DNA of 34,434 bases from Phycisphaerae bacterium (GCA_029260115.1 JAJDDW010000090.1:1-34434); one strand, 5' to 3'. Numbered from the stretch's first letter, positions 15,974 to 25,191 are shown. Numbers and translations: made by a program. Notes: generated by a model not told the origin, from the sequence alone.

Positions 15974-17184
15974 CTACCACACAAAAGACCTATTCGTCCC
16001 TGCTCACTCCCGCAGGCAGCGGAGCCATCGCTGTAATTCGTGTGACAGGGGCTGACGCTCGGCGAATAGTTAGCCAGTTGTTTGAGCCAGCGAGCCAAGC
16101 ATTTCAACTAAACAATACAAACGATAAACTATTCTACGGCTGGATCGCCCAAAGTGGCGAGCGCATCGACGACGTGATTATCTCCACAGAGCCGCATAGC
16201 TCCCCCCTCTTCGTTGATATTTCTACTCACGCCGGAATTCGTATTGTCGAGCGCGTCTTAGCTGCACTCGCTGCTGCTGGTGCCCCGTTTCTAGCGTTAT
16301 CATTAACCCAGGCCTGGCCCGCTAACTCACTCATTGAACAGGAAGCGCTTACCGCCTTACAGCAATCAAAGAGTAAGCGTGCAGCCGTACTATCCTTGAA
16401 TCTACGAACGGGACTGCGACCGTTTCTTATGGATTTAACCGACAGAATTGGCACTGATACACAAGGTGTGATAGAAGCATTAAGACCTTTGGAAGATGGA
16501 TTCCGACAGACCCGCGCCCTACTTCACGGTATATCAGTCGCTTTGGTTGGCCCGCCTAATAGCGGGAAATCAACGTTGTTCAATCGCTTGCTCGGTCGAT
16601 CGGCGGCCATTGTCAACGAACGGGCTGGAACAACGAGAGATTGGATTACTGGAGAAATCGAAATTTACGGCGTTACGGTTTCAATCATCGACACGGCTGG
16701 GCTGCGCGTCTCAGAGGATTATTTAGAGAACATCGCGATAGCTAAAGGAAACGCCTTAACCGCCCATGTGGATGGCTGTATTCTTGTGCTCGACGCATCC
16801 ACAACTAACAGCCAACAGGGCGCGGCTATTGATCTGTTGCCGTTTGCGTCTATGCCGACGGTCATCGCTATGAACAAATGCGACTTAGAAAGCCCGCCAA
16901 CTGCCTGCCAGTCTGACGCCAACAACGCCCTGAACAGACAAATTCACAACCTAGGGATACCTTCGGTGCGATGTTCGGCAGTCACGAATGAGGGCGTGGA
17001 CTCGCTCGTACAAACGCTACTCTTGACTGCAGGGATACAACCTGCGAAAGAACACATGCTCAGCCTATTTACCCAGCGACAGGTTGAAGCTGTGAAAAGA
17101 ATAATTGATATGTTGCCAAAATCACCAGACCTCGCGGTGACGGCTATGGTCGATGATCTGATCCACCCATTCTATCGGGTTTAG
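15970..17184 (+). CDS. MnmE-like GTPase lacking the C-terminal Cys motif
   Basis: The 404-residue product has the three-part MnmE layout but is reduced. The G domain is intact: G1 GPPNSGKST (194-202) with the potassium-coordinating Asn, K-loop ERAGTTRDW, G3 DTAG (241-244) and G4 NKCD (302-305). The N-terminal domain starts normally (LLTPAGSGAIAVIRVTG) but lacks the PNSFTGED and GEFSERAF segments of the canonical protein. The C-terminus ends at LIHPFYRV and lacks the last about 40 residues with the FCIGK motif needed for tRNA U34 modification. Canonical MnmE has about 450 residues. It may be a planctomycete-specific MnmE paralogue; genuine tRNA-modifying activity is doubtful. It overlaps coaX by four bases. 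Confidence 0.85.
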   Translation: MTTTQKTYSSLLTPAGSGAIAVIRVTGADARRIVSQLFEPASQAFQLNNTNDKLFYGWIAQSGERIDDVIISTEPHSSPLFVDISTHAGIRIVERVLAALAAAGAPFLALSLTQAWPANSLIEQEALTALQQSKSKRAAVLSLNLRTGLRPFLMDLTDRIGTDTQGVIEALRPLEDGFRQTRALLHGISVALVGPPNSGKSTLFNRLLGRSAAIVNERAGTTRDWITGEIEIYGVTVSIIDTAGLRVSEDYLENIAIAKGNALTAHVDGCILVLDASTTNSQQGAAIDLLPFASMPTVIAMNKCDLESPPTACQSDANNALNRQIHNLGIPSVRCSAVTNEGVDSLVQTLLLTAGIQPAKEHMLSLFTQRQVEAVKRIIDMLPKSPDLAVTAMVDDLIHPFYRV

Positions 17185-17338
17185 CCCATGTACATCTGCG
17201 TATGATCCGATAACCTACAGGCGATAGATGGGCTGGCGTGGTCGGGGTGGTGCATGAACTCGGGGCGCTATTTTTTATCGGGGTGAAGATTCAAGTTGAA
17301 TTTCGGGTTTTAGCCTCCTAGAGTAAGGGTTGCTACGT

Positions 17339-17374
17339 GTCTCGCCTAAGCGTAGTCGGAGCCGCTTGGGAGAC
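17339..17374 (+). promoter_or_regulatory. Stem-loop in the leader of the kinase gene
   Basis: GTCTCGCCTAAGCG can pair with CGCTTGGGAGAC as 5, 2, 2 and 3 bp steps with two single-base bulges and a 10-base loop. It ends 24 bases before the kinase ATG. No T-run follows, so it is more likely a leader structure than a terminator. The rest of the 213-bp gap 17185-17397 shows nothing else. Confidence 0.3.
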
Positions 17375-17397
17375 TCAGGCGATGGAAGAGTTTGTGC

Positions 17398-18633
17398 ATG
17401 TCAACATTAGATGATTCTCAACTTGCCCGACTCGTGGTCGAGCGAAAACTCTGCACGACAAACGAAGTTGCACTGGTTCGGACAGAAATGCGCGAACGTG
17501 TCCAAAAAGGCGAAAAAATTCGTTTTCCAGAAATTCTCGTCGAGCACGGATTCATCACGAAGTCTCAGGTCAAGCGACTCGGGCGAGCGATGGACAATGA
17601 CTCGATGTATCGTCCGGCCCAACAGATACCTGGTTATCAGGTGATGAACAAAGTCGGGCAAGGGGCAATGGCTGTCGTGTTCAAAGCGAGGCAACTAAGT
17701 CTCGATCGACTGGTAGCGATAAAAGTACTGCCAAAAAGATTGAGCGAAAACCCCGAGTTTGTCGACCGTTTTTACCGCGAAGGTCGGGCGGCTGGCGCGC
17801 TGAATCATCCCAATATCGTCCAGGCTTTCGACGTGGGCGAATCTAGCGGATACCACTACTTCGTAATGGAGTTTATCGACGGGCAGACAGTGTACGATCT
17901 GCTGACGCCCGATAATCCTATGAACGAACAAGAGGCCATCCGCATCGTCACGCATGTGGCTGACGCACTGGGGCATTCTCACAAGCAGGGTCTTATTCAC
18001 CGCGACGTTAAACCCAAAAACATTATGATCACCAAAGAAGGCGCGGTGAAGCTGGCTGATATGGGTTTAGCCCGCGAAGTGAGTGATTTCGCGACGGCCA
18101 ACGCGGAAGCAGGCCGCGCTTATGGAACACCTTATTACATTAGCCCGGAACAAATTCGCGGTGAAATCAACATTGATTGCCGAGCTGATATTTATGCACT
18201 CGGGGCTACATTTTATCATATGGTCGCTGGTCGCGTGCCGTTTGAAGGTACGACGCCAACAGAGGTCATGCAAAAACATCTTAAAGAACAGTTGGCCCCT
18301 GCGGACCATATTAATCATGCGTTGTCATCCGGCGTGGGTGAAATTATCGAAGTGATGATGGCTAAGAACCCTGACGACAGGTACCCATCGACGCTAGAGT
18401 TGATCTCTGACCTCCAGGCTGTCGCACGCGGCGAAGCGCCGTTGCAAGCCCGAAAACGTTACGATTCAGTTCTATTAGAATCGCTGGCTACATCAGGCGA
18501 AGTAATCGTTGACGATCATGGGGCAAATAGAAAACAAGCATCCAATCAACTGCCCATTATCCTCGGCGTGTTGCTGGCTTTATCAGCTGTCTGTAATTTC
18601 GTGATGCTCGCGATTTTGTTTTCCAAACACTAA
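17398..18633 (+). CDS. Membrane-anchored Ser/Thr protein kinase
   Basis: The 411-residue product has a short N-terminal domain (about 1-62) with the pattern LARLVVERKL ... ILVEHGFITKSQVKRL, which looks like a helical repeat found before many planctomycete kinases. The catalytic domain runs from about 80 to 345: G-loop GQGAMAVV (87-94), Lys109, alpha-C Glu128, HRDVKPKN with Asp203, and DMG (221-223) in place of DFG. A single C-terminal transmembrane helix lies near 386-407. ATG at 17398 has GGAAGAG seven bases upstream; a TTG two codons earlier is less likely. Targets are unknown. No sensor domain is seen outside the membrane. Confidence 0.92.
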   Translation: MSTLDDSQLARLVVERKLCTTNEVALVRTEMRERVQKGEKIRFPEILVEHGFITKSQVKRLGRAMDNDSMYRPAQQIPGYQVMNKVGQGAMAVVFKARQLSLDRLVAIKVLPKRLSENPEFVDRFYREGRAAGALNHPNIVQAFDVGESSGYHYFVMEFIDGQTVYDLLTPDNPMNEQEAIRIVTHVADALGHSHKQGLIHRDVKPKNIMITKEGAVKLADMGLAREVSDFATANAEAGRAYGTPYYISPEQIRGEINIDCRADIYALGATFYHMVAGRVPFEGTTPTEVMQKHLKEQLAPADHINHALSSGVGEIIEVMMAKNPDDRYPSTLELISDLQAVARGEAPLQARKRYDSVLLESLATSGEVIVDDHGANRKQASNQLPIILGVLLALSAVCNFVMLAILFSKH

Positions 18634-18652
18634 ATCGAATAACGAATGACGG

Positions 18653-19201
18653 TTATTGGCAATTATCGTCTTTATTTTGACATGGCAAGACGGCTGGGTC
18701 CGTTGTTCTTGCCCTTCCGTATCGCGTTAGTTCGACACCCCAATTTTCGCTAGTCCCCATATCTCCTCCTACTCTTTTTAATTCGGGAGGTACAACTTCC
18801 AAGCAAAGTCGTTTCGTTTCGTTAGCCTTGAGAAAATCATCGAAGAAATAATGTAACTGTAAGCGAGAATCATTCTTCTCTGTATCGGGTGTAGGCTTGT
18901 ACCAAAAATCAACTTCAAACGTCTCTACATAAAAACCATGGGTTTCTGTAAAATCAAAAGCGAGCTGGTTTTTACCTACGCCTTCAACAACGCTAACGGT
19001 GACATGCACTGCAGGTTCTACTTCAGGATCATCGCCCGGTAATTCTCGTCTCCAAAGAAGCACGTCACACGTACGGTTCGCTAATATTTCAGGACTAACC
19101 GCCTCTTCTGCCGGATCATTCGGATTTGCTTGAGGTCTCACCGCCACATAAATCGCTAGCCCGCCTGCCGCGACGATAAGTAGAAGAATTCTTGCGTTCA
19201 T
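18653..19201 (-). CDS. Membrane-anchored or secreted hypothetical protein
   Basis: The 182-residue product starts with a hydrophobic segment (about 4-20) and then an acidic, proline-rich linker. The body contains CDVLLWRRELPGDDPEVEP and VETFEVDFWYKPTPDTEK (near residues 45-65 and 91-108). I do not know the family. A cleavable signal or a simple N-terminal anchor is possible. Four cysteines lie scattered, two at the C-terminal end (LPCQNKDDNCQ). It converges on the kinase gene with 19 bp between them. No terminator is visible. Confidence 0.6.
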   Translation of the reverse strand: MNARILLLIVAAGGLAIYVAVRPQANPNDPAEEAVSPEILANRTCDVLLWRRELPGDDPEVEPAVHVTVSVVEGVGKNQLAFDFTETHGFYVETFEVDFWYKPTPDTEKNDSRLQLHYFFDDFLKANETKRLCLEVVPPELKRVGGDMGTSENWGVELTRYGRARTTDPAVLPCQNKDDNCQ

Positions 19202-19706
19202 AGCCGTTTTCCTTAATTTTATCCTGAGAAATCACTCGCTTATCATGGACTCGGCGTACACCATATCAGACGCTACCACCCCAAAGGCAGTTCGATACTA
19301 GCCGAAACTTTTCGAAACAAAAACCGAAAATAAATGCAAATTATTCCCTAAACTTCGCGTCTTGGCGGAATGTAACACGAAAATACACTCTACTACAACC
19401 AATCCGAGCCGAACGATGACCACCGAAAACCATGATTGGATGGCTTTGAGGCCGAAATTTGACCCGCGTATACCGCTCGAATAGACTGCGTTGCTCGGCT
19501 GATATATTGGTCGGCTATTAATAATGCCTCAGCATTGGCCAGTGTTCACATCTATTCGTTGTGAACCAAGCGGTGCAAGCCGATAAATCGACCAGGTAGC
19601 ATGGGCATCGTAATATGCGATGGTCATGAGCTGAGCGTTTGACTTGAGTAATGGGAAGCCTCCGACGCCGGTAGGCTGGAATCAAGGATATGAGTGGACA
19701 GGCAAC
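19202..19706. other. 505-bp gene-free divergent gap with several inverted repeats
   Basis: No gene is seen. The right part holds a row of small inverted repeats: AATGC/GCATT (19523-19536), GTTCACA/TGTGAAC (19544-19566, 9-base loop), CATCG/CGATG (about 19606-19622) and AGCCT/AGGCT (about 19653-19676). They are spaced along what would be the leader of the gene at 19707. The octamer GCCGATAA (19579-19586) equals the flagellar sigma-28 -10 box but lacks a matching -35 box 15 bp upstream. Confidence 0.4.
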
Positions 19707-20522
19707 ATGAAATCAGAACGACGTCATGAATTAAAAGAAAATGATCTGGCCCACGCCCTTGAATCAATCAAGCATTACCTAGATGTAAACGGTAGGCGCG
19801 TCGGAATGATCGTGCTCGGATGCGCGGCAATTACCATCGCCGTCTCTCTGACCGTGCAGGCGGGTACGGCAAGCATGGAAGATCGCTGGCAAAAAAAGAG
19901 CAAACTGCAATACAACACGCCCGATGAAGGCAAGCATTCATTAGCTACACTGGAAACACTTATTGCAGGTTCGTCTGATGAGCAGTTCAATCTTGCGGCG
20001 TTATTAGATCAAGGCATGCATGGTCTACGTCTGGCGCAGGAGGTTGAATTGCCACCGGATCGAGACCTGAACGATACAGCCGGGCGTGCTTTCAATATGT
20101 TATTGAAACAATTCGGTCATAATAAGTTAGCCGTTGGCGCAGCGCACGCCGGTTTGGCGACGGTGGCTGAAAATAGTTATGTGCTCGAAGGTGATAGCAA
20201 GCTCAAAACGGAAGCGCGACGACACCTAAAAGCCATTGTCGATGACCCGGCTATGGCGACTCTGCCGTTCCAAAAGATCGCCCGAGACCGATTAGCGACG
20301 CTTGATAAAACTTTCTCTCCCGTACGCTTTGTGGCTGCCCCGAAGGCACCGGCTGCCGAGCCTGCGCCAAGTCCGCTTGCGCCGACCCAACTTGATGCCG
20401 AACAGCCTGAGACGATCACAATTTCACCAGAACCAATTTCTGTTGATGAAGTGCCGAAAGAAATCATTGAGCTAATGAAATCGAAAGCTAAGACAGATAA
20501 AACCGACGCGCCATCTGACTAA
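19707..20522 (+). CDS. Membrane-anchored TPR-like protein (YfgM-like)
   Basis: The 271-residue product begins MKSERRHELKENDLA, an N-terminus I recognise from a family of planctomycete membrane-anchored proteins. One transmembrane helix (about 32-52) follows and then a helical region (about 60-210) with TPR-like alanine-rich pairs. The C-terminal 60 residues are rich in Pro, Ala and Glu. The general plan resembles YfgM, an envelope chaperone-associated protein, but identity is not established. ATG at 19707 is chosen for the conserved N-terminus; an earlier in-frame ATG-like codon at 19644 would add 21 residues without hydrophobic or conserved character. Confidence 0.65.
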   Translation: MKSERRHELKENDLAHALESIKHYLDVNGRRVGMIVLGCAAITIAVSLTVQAGTASMEDRWQKKSKLQYNTPDEGKHSLATLETLIAGSSDEQFNLAALLDQGMHGLRLAQEVELPPDRDLNDTAGRAFNMLLKQFGHNKLAVGAAHAGLATVAENSYVLEGDSKLKTEARRHLKAIVDDPAMATLPFQKIARDRLATLDKTFSPVRFVAAPKAPAAEPAPSPLAPTQLDAEQPETITISPEPISVDEVPKEIIELMKSKAKTDKTDAPSD

Positions 20523-20609
20523 TTGCAGTATCCGTAATGACTTGTATCTTTGTTGCGTCTTTATAGTGCAGTATCTGGCATCACCGAAAATACTGCTGAT
20601 GCTAGTCGT

Positions 20610-23531
20610 ATGAATTCGTTGGCTGTGACACCAATACCCATATATCGCGACTATCGAAACCGATCGTCGGAAATTACTCTAGGCCCAACTCGATATCTTC
20701 TCACGCTTCTGCTCTGCCTATCTTTCGGGTGTGTTAACAAGACAAACTTTGCCTACGTGACGACCGGCTGGGCTACCGAAACCTCGACGTTTCATGCTGG
20801 CGTAACTGAAGTCAATACGTCAGCGGATGAACCACATAGGACCGCGTGGAAGCTTTCCGGGGCGCCAGGCGAAAAGTTGGGGGAATCTTTCTTAGTCCGC
20901 CTGAATGCGCCGACAACTGAGACTGTACGCTTCGATACTTCCCCATTGGTTAGCGATACAGCATCGATAGATTCGACCAATTTCCACATTTTCAGCGTTG
21001 AATCTGTCAGCGTAAAGCATTGGCCTGGTTGGCATATCCGGTCTATTTCACCTTCACATCGCAGGTCTAACGTGCCCGATGTTCTTGTTCCCGTTGACGC
21101 CCCCGGCGCCAATCTAGCCGACGGTTTAGAGCCTGGCATCGACCATTATTTTTGGGTGGATATAAATTTACCAAGAGACATTGCCCCAGGCGATTACAAT
21201 GGCGCGTTGCAACTCAAAGATGGTGATCGTACGCTGGCCACCATCGCCATAGATATGACCGTTTGGCCATTTCTATTACCCAGACCCAGTCCGATTACGT
21301 TTGTTGTCGATGTCGACCATCACGCGCTCATCAGCCATCATGTGAGTCGACAGGGTCGGCCGCTGCAACTGCATGTGGATGATTGGTCTGAAGCTGCTGA
21401 CGCGAACGATATCAATCGCTTAATTCAACAGACGATGGTCGCACTTCGTGATCACGGGCTAAATCCTGTCATGTCAGATTTTTCTGTACCGTTAAAAATC
21501 TCTAGCGGCAATGACGTCTTGCCAGATTGGCAACAATATCGTTCCCTTGTTTCACCGGCGATAAAAGGAACGATCTTTGGAGATCAAGGCGGGTTGACGC
21601 GCTGGCCCATTCCGTCAAAACCGTTGATGGCGCTTCGCTCAGGGCTTGGCTCAGATTCGACAACGCCTAACCCTCTACATGAGACATTGGCGCGTCACTA
21701 CCTGCAACAATGCGCGAATGAATTTGAACGTATGGGCGCATTATCTAAGAGCTATTTACTTGTCGACCAGCTATTACAAACGAACCGTTTCGAGGTCGCC
21801 GCATTGCCGTATGCTAACTGGACATTCGCAGTCAATCCTGGATTGCACATTATTCGCCATGGCGTGCCTCAACACCTTCAGCCTTATGGCTGGGCGGGTT
21901 ATGCCTCACCCATACCGCTTGGTGAAGCTGACGGTTGGTTGATTCCTGGGCAATTTTTTGATCCCGCTACAGCTTTGGACCTTAAAAACAAGGGGAAAAA
22001 GACCTGGCTACAAATTGATCGACCGCCATTTACGGGAAGCTTAGATATCGCAGCCCCACCAAGTTATGCACGCGTAATTGCATGGCAGGCTTTGCTGTTA
22101 GATGCTGACACAGTCTTCCTTGGTCAAGCCTGTCATTGGCCCGCTGCTGATGGTGATAATGGGCCACAAGCTTGTATCGATTTCGATGCACGCAACCTGC
22201 TATATCCCGGGCGCCTATTCGGCGTTGACCATCCGCTGGCCTCCTTGCGGCTAAAATATCTTCGGCAAGGTATCCAAGACATCGCCTACGATGGGCTGCT
22301 TCGACAACACAACTTAGCACACATCTCACGCACGGTTAGCCAAGCGATCGTGGCTCGTGCGGGCACGCAGGCGTATCGCACCCATTTCGCCGATGGTCGA
22401 ACGGTAGGCTGGCCAACAAATTGGCGCAACTTTGATGCTGCTAGAGATATATTGGTCGAAGAACTATCACGAAATACTTCGGCGTCACAAACCAGAAACC
22501 AAAGCTCCGAGCTAACACGTAACGTCCGCTGGCGTAAGCTTATGACTGATATGCGTCACCTCGTAGTCCAATGCGACGGGACACGTATCAGATTGATGGG
22601 AGATACTTTATCGCCAGAACTAGAGATTCAAAGCAGTATCTCAATTTCAAATTTATCTAGGTCGGCGACCGAGGGGTCGCTACAGTACGACCCACTGCCT
22701 ACCTCTTGGGTGCCGGAGCAAGCCTCATTTCCCGTGCAAAGCATACCCCCTACACGCTCGGGCAGTGTCCAAATGTCATCACTGTGTCCCTTATCGCAAA
22801 TAGGATTCACCGGCGATCAGCGTTTTAGCGTTTCCCTCAATACAGTAGATGGCCAGTCCATCACAGCGCAGGTCCGCACCCGGCTAATAGCTGCGTCGAG
22901 CGCCTCCCCGCCGGTAGTCATAGACGGAGACCTCGACGATTGGCAAGATAGCGGTACAAATGTTCTCCGTGATTTTGAACTGATCTGTCCGACGGAGTCT
23001 GGAATTTCATTATCAGAAAGACCCACGTCTCGCACGCTGGCTTTTGTAAAACGTGACGAGGCTTTTCTATATGTAGCTGTTCGAGCAGACTTAATTAACG
23101 AAAAAAATGACCACAAGCCCCGACGAAATCGTATTGAATACGACGACATGATTCCGACTGGATCGGAACTCATCGAAATACTTATCGACCCACTAAACGC
23201 TGGTACACGATCACCGACAGATTTGTTTCACGTCGTTGTCATGAAAAATGGCGGTGATTACGCCGAAAAAGGCGTCCGATTCGATCCGCCTTGTGGACGC
23301 TCGACCCCATGGGCAGTGAATATTCGCACGGCTACAGCCAGTGCTAAGGACCATTGGACTGCCGAAATAGCCATCCCACTCTCAGCGTTTGGTCCTGTCG
23401 CGACGAATCATACGATATGGGGCTTTAATATCACACGGTTCGATCAGTCTCATCAAGAGTTCAGCACATGGTCTGGTGCTCAGCTCAACGCCTATGATCC
23501 ACTATCGTTAGGCAATATGCTCTTACCATAG
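20610..23531 (+). CDS. DUF4091-type glycoside-hydrolase-like lipoprotein with CBM9-like domain
   Basis: The 973-residue product starts with a long leader ending in lipobox LSFGC (Cys41). The middle (about 80-620) resembles the DUF4091/GH123-like fold, with WVDINLPRDIAPGDYNG near 182, the LLYPGRLFGVDHPLASLRLK segment near 530, and LRQGIQDIAYD near 550, the usual LRDGIEDYEYL-like motif. The last 205 residues start with VIDGDLDDWQDSG and end in WSGAQLNAYDP, a CBM9/DOMON-like carbohydrate-binding domain. It is likely a surface-bound glycan-active or glycan-binding protein; catalytic residues could not be identified. ATG at 20610 is preferred to the TTG at 20550, whose extension has no signal features. 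Confidence 0.75.
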   Translation: MNSLAVTPIPIYRDYRNRSSEITLGPTRYLLTLLLCLSFGCVNKTNFAYVTTGWATETSTFHAGVTEVNTSADEPHRTAWKLSGAPGEKLGESFLVRLNAPTTETVRFDTSPLVSDTASIDSTNFHIFSVESVSVKHWPGWHIRSISPSHRRSNVPDVLVPVDAPGANLADGLEPGIDHYFWVDINLPRDIAPGDYNGALQLKDGDRTLATIAIDMTVWPFLLPRPSPITFVVDVDHHALISHHVSRQGRPLQLHVDDWSEAADANDINRLIQQTMVALRDHGLNPVMSDFSVPLKISSGNDVLPDWQQYRSLVSPAIKGTIFGDQGGLTRWPIPSKPLMALRSGLGSDSTTPNPLHETLARHYLQQCANEFERMGALSKSYLLVDQLLQTNRFEVAALPYANWTFAVNPGLHIIRHGVPQHLQPYGWAGYASPIPLGEADGWLIPGQFFDPATALDLKNKGKKTWLQIDRPPFTGSLDIAAPPSYARVIAWQALLLDADTVFLGQACHWPAADGDNGPQACIDFDARNLLYPGRLFGVDHPLASLRLKYLRQGIQDIAYDGLLRQHNLAHISRTVSQAIVARAGTQAYRTHFADGRTVGWPTNWRNFDAARDILVEELSRNTSASQTRNQSSELTRNVRWRKLMTDMRHLVVQCDGTRIRLMGDTLSPELEIQSSISISNLSRSATEGSLQYDPLPTSWVPEQASFPVQSIPPTRSGSVQMSSLCPLSQIGFTGDQRFSVSLNTVDGQSITAQVRTRLIAASSASPPVVIDGDLDDWQDSGTNVLRDFELICPTESGISLSERPTSRTLAFVKRDEAFLYVAVRADLINEKNDHKPRRNRIEYDDMIPTGSELIEILIDPLNAGTRSPTDLFHVVVMKNGGDYAEKGVRFDPPCGRSTPWAVNIRTATASAKDHWTAEIAIPLSAFGPVATNHTIWGFNITRFDQSHQEFSTWSGAQLNAYDPLSLGNMLLP

Positions 23532-23688
23532 TACCCGTCTAGCTCCACTTCGGCTAAGCAAGGCGAGGGGATAGCCGTTTTTGCCCGGATAAATAGAAAA
23601 ACCTGGAATATTGAATGATGCGATCAAGGCGCTAAGATGTATAGTAAGATCAATGGTGATAACAGCGATAGATCAATCTGAGACTTTG

Positions 23689-24528
23689 ATGGGACATAAC
23701 CCGGCTACATCTAACTCGCGCGGTGCATTTACGCTTATCGAACTGCTCGTCGTCATCTCGATTATTTCGTTACTGATTAGCATACTTCTGCCTTCTCTAA
23801 GTCGCGCGCGGGCACAGGCTAAGGGCGTGCACTGCTTGGCCAGGCTCAAGGAATATGGCGTAGCGATTGCATCTTACGAAGTCAATAGCCAAGGCGTATT
23901 GCCGCCCGCCCGTTGGTATCCCTCACCCCTTTCGCTGTCCAACGGCGATACTTCTAGTTTACCGCCAGCAGGGCAAGGCCCGGTAGAATATGGTTGGGCG
24001 GAGCTTCTATATTCTTTTGTCTATCAAGAAGAGATTAATCTCAACCACAGCTACCCCGCGCAACGACGTGTACCGGGAAAAAGGTGGGAAGATTATCTAG
24101 TATGTCGGGCAGCCGGGGACGAGAGGCCAACAAGTGGTCATTATCGTGTATACCTGCCTGCGTGGACGGGCGAAACTTCCGGATTGGACAGTCAGCAGCG
24201 ATGGACCGATACCACCAGCTCGAATCCCTCGCGGGCAGGTCGACGTGAAAACATTCGCCCGGTGATGCCCCTAATAGGCGATGCGAACGATTTGTCTGAA
24301 CGCGGCGACGGGCTGGGAAACGACGAAAGCAGTTATATAGACGCCGGGGAGGCAAATATCGCCGGATTCAATGGCCGCAGCAACGGGAATCGCTTTTCCG
24401 ACCGCCATTACGGCGGAACAAACTTCCTTTTTCAAGATTTACACGGCTCGTGGACACCTCATCTTCGGAAAGAGCTAGCCAGAGATTTTGATCTGAATGG
24501 TGTTATTGACGTCACCATAGCACCATAG
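23689..24528 (+). CDS. Type II secretion/type IV pilin-like protein (pseudopilin, DUF1559-like)
   Basis: The product has an N-terminal methylation-type signal: a 13-residue leader, then FTLIELLVVISIISLLISIL with Phe at +1 and Glu at +5, followed by LPSLSRARAQAKGVHC. Ala instead of Gly stands at -1. The C-terminus has RHYGGTNFLFQDLHGSW, the usual closing motif of planctomycete pseudopilin-like proteins. It should be cleaved by a prepilin peptidase and assembled into a pseudopilus, or act as a cell-surface protein. The start is uncertain: TTG 23611, ATG 23653 and ATG 23689 are in frame; 23689 gives a usual leader length. It may be cotranscribed with the large lipoprotein upstream. Confidence 0.8.
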   Translation: MGHNPATSNSRGAFTLIELLVVISIISLLISILLPSLSRARAQAKGVHCLARLKEYGVAIASYEVNSQGVLPPARWYPSPLSLSNGDTSSLPPAGQGPVEYGWAELLYSFVYQEEINLNHSYPAQRRVPGKRWEDYLVCRAAGDERPTSGHYRVYLPAWTGETSGLDSQQRWTDTTSSNPSRAGRRENIRPVMPLIGDANDLSERGDGLGNDESSYIDAGEANIAGFNGRSNGNRFSDRHYGGTNFLFQDLHGSWTPHLRKELARDFDLNGVIDVTIAP

Positions 24529-24624
24529 TGGTAAAGAGATACCTCCTACGGCTTGCCACGATTGGCCTCATCGCGTAATTATAGACAGTTTGAAAATGGG
24601 TCTAAACTGGTTTGAATTTCTAAC

Positions 24625-25071
24625 ATGAATCTTATTGAAATCCTTCGACCTGAATGCACCGTGGTTCCCTTGGAAGCATCTAGCCCTACTGAGGCTATCG
24701 AATCGCTCATTGCGACTCTTGATGCGAGCGGGCAACTGTCCGACGCCAAGGCTGTCTTGGCCGCGGTGCTCGAACGCGAACAGACGCGATCAACGGGCAT
24801 TGGCAATGGACTAGCTGTCCCTCATGGAAAATCTCCAGGCTGCACCAAGCTAACCATGGCTGTGGGTAAGACTGCTCAACCCATCGACTTCAAAAGTCCG
24901 GACGGCCAACCTTGCAGATTAATTGTACTGCTGGCTAGTCCACGGGATGAAACCGGTCCACACATACAAGCGCTGGCTAGTGTGAGTCGTCTCTGGCTAT
25001 CCGATTCGTTTCGCCAGGCTGTTACCATCGCGAATTCTAGCGAAGCGCTATACCAAACTTTTCCGACGTAA
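24625..25071 (+). CDS. PTS EIIA-like protein (PtsN/fructose type)
   Basis: The 148-residue product matches the EIIA-Ntr/Fru fold over its full length. The phosphorylatable histidine is His67 in GIGNGLAVPHGKSP. The LIVLLASPRDETGPHIQALASVSR segment near residue 96 is also typical. Such proteins accept phosphate from HPr and regulate nitrogen, potassium or stress responses, or transport fructose when fused to EIIB/C. No EIIB, EIIC or HPr gene is nearby. It stands alone between the pseudopilin gene and the flagellin terminator. No clear Shine-Dalgarno sequence is present. Confidence 0.85.
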   Translation: MNLIEILRPECTVVPLEASSPTEAIESLIATLDASGQLSDAKAVLAAVLEREQTRSTGIGNGLAVPHGKSPGCTKLTMAVGKTAQPIDFKSPDGQPCRLIVLLASPRDETGPHIQALASVSRLWLSDSFRQAVTIANSSEALYQTFPT

Positions 25072-25114
25072 ACTCGACTTGCTCACAACACTGGCTGACA
25101 TTCAATTCTAGAAT

Positions 25115-25153
25115 TAAAAAAGGCGACGCCAAGAGAGATTCAAGGCGCCGCCT
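25115..25153 (-). terminator. Intrinsic terminator of the flagellin gene
   Basis: On the minus strand a 10-bp stem AGGCGGCGCC / GGCGTCGCCT (one G-T pair) with a 13-base loop is followed by TTTTTT. It ends the flagellar cluster about 40 bases after the flagellin stop. Confidence 0.85.
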
Positions 25154-25191
25154 GCTTTTCAAGTATTGAAGCCATCTAAGCTTCTTTTTTA

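Noticed and set aside
17160-17300. Frameshift hiding the missing C-terminal CIGK motif of the MnmE-like gene
   Set aside because: None of the frames after the stop contains a CIGK-like end or a long open frame, so the protein appears truly short.
19579-19586. Flagellar sigma-28 promoter (exact GCCGATAA)
   Set aside because: No TAAA 15 bp upstream. About one such octamer is expected by chance in a window this size, and the gene after it is not flagellar.
19640-19706. Possible c-di-GMP (GEMM) riboswitch before the membrane TPR-like gene
   Set aside because: AAGCCTCCG and CCGGTAGGCT resemble parts of the GEMM core, but the conserved GGGCAAACC-like segment and pairing order are absent.
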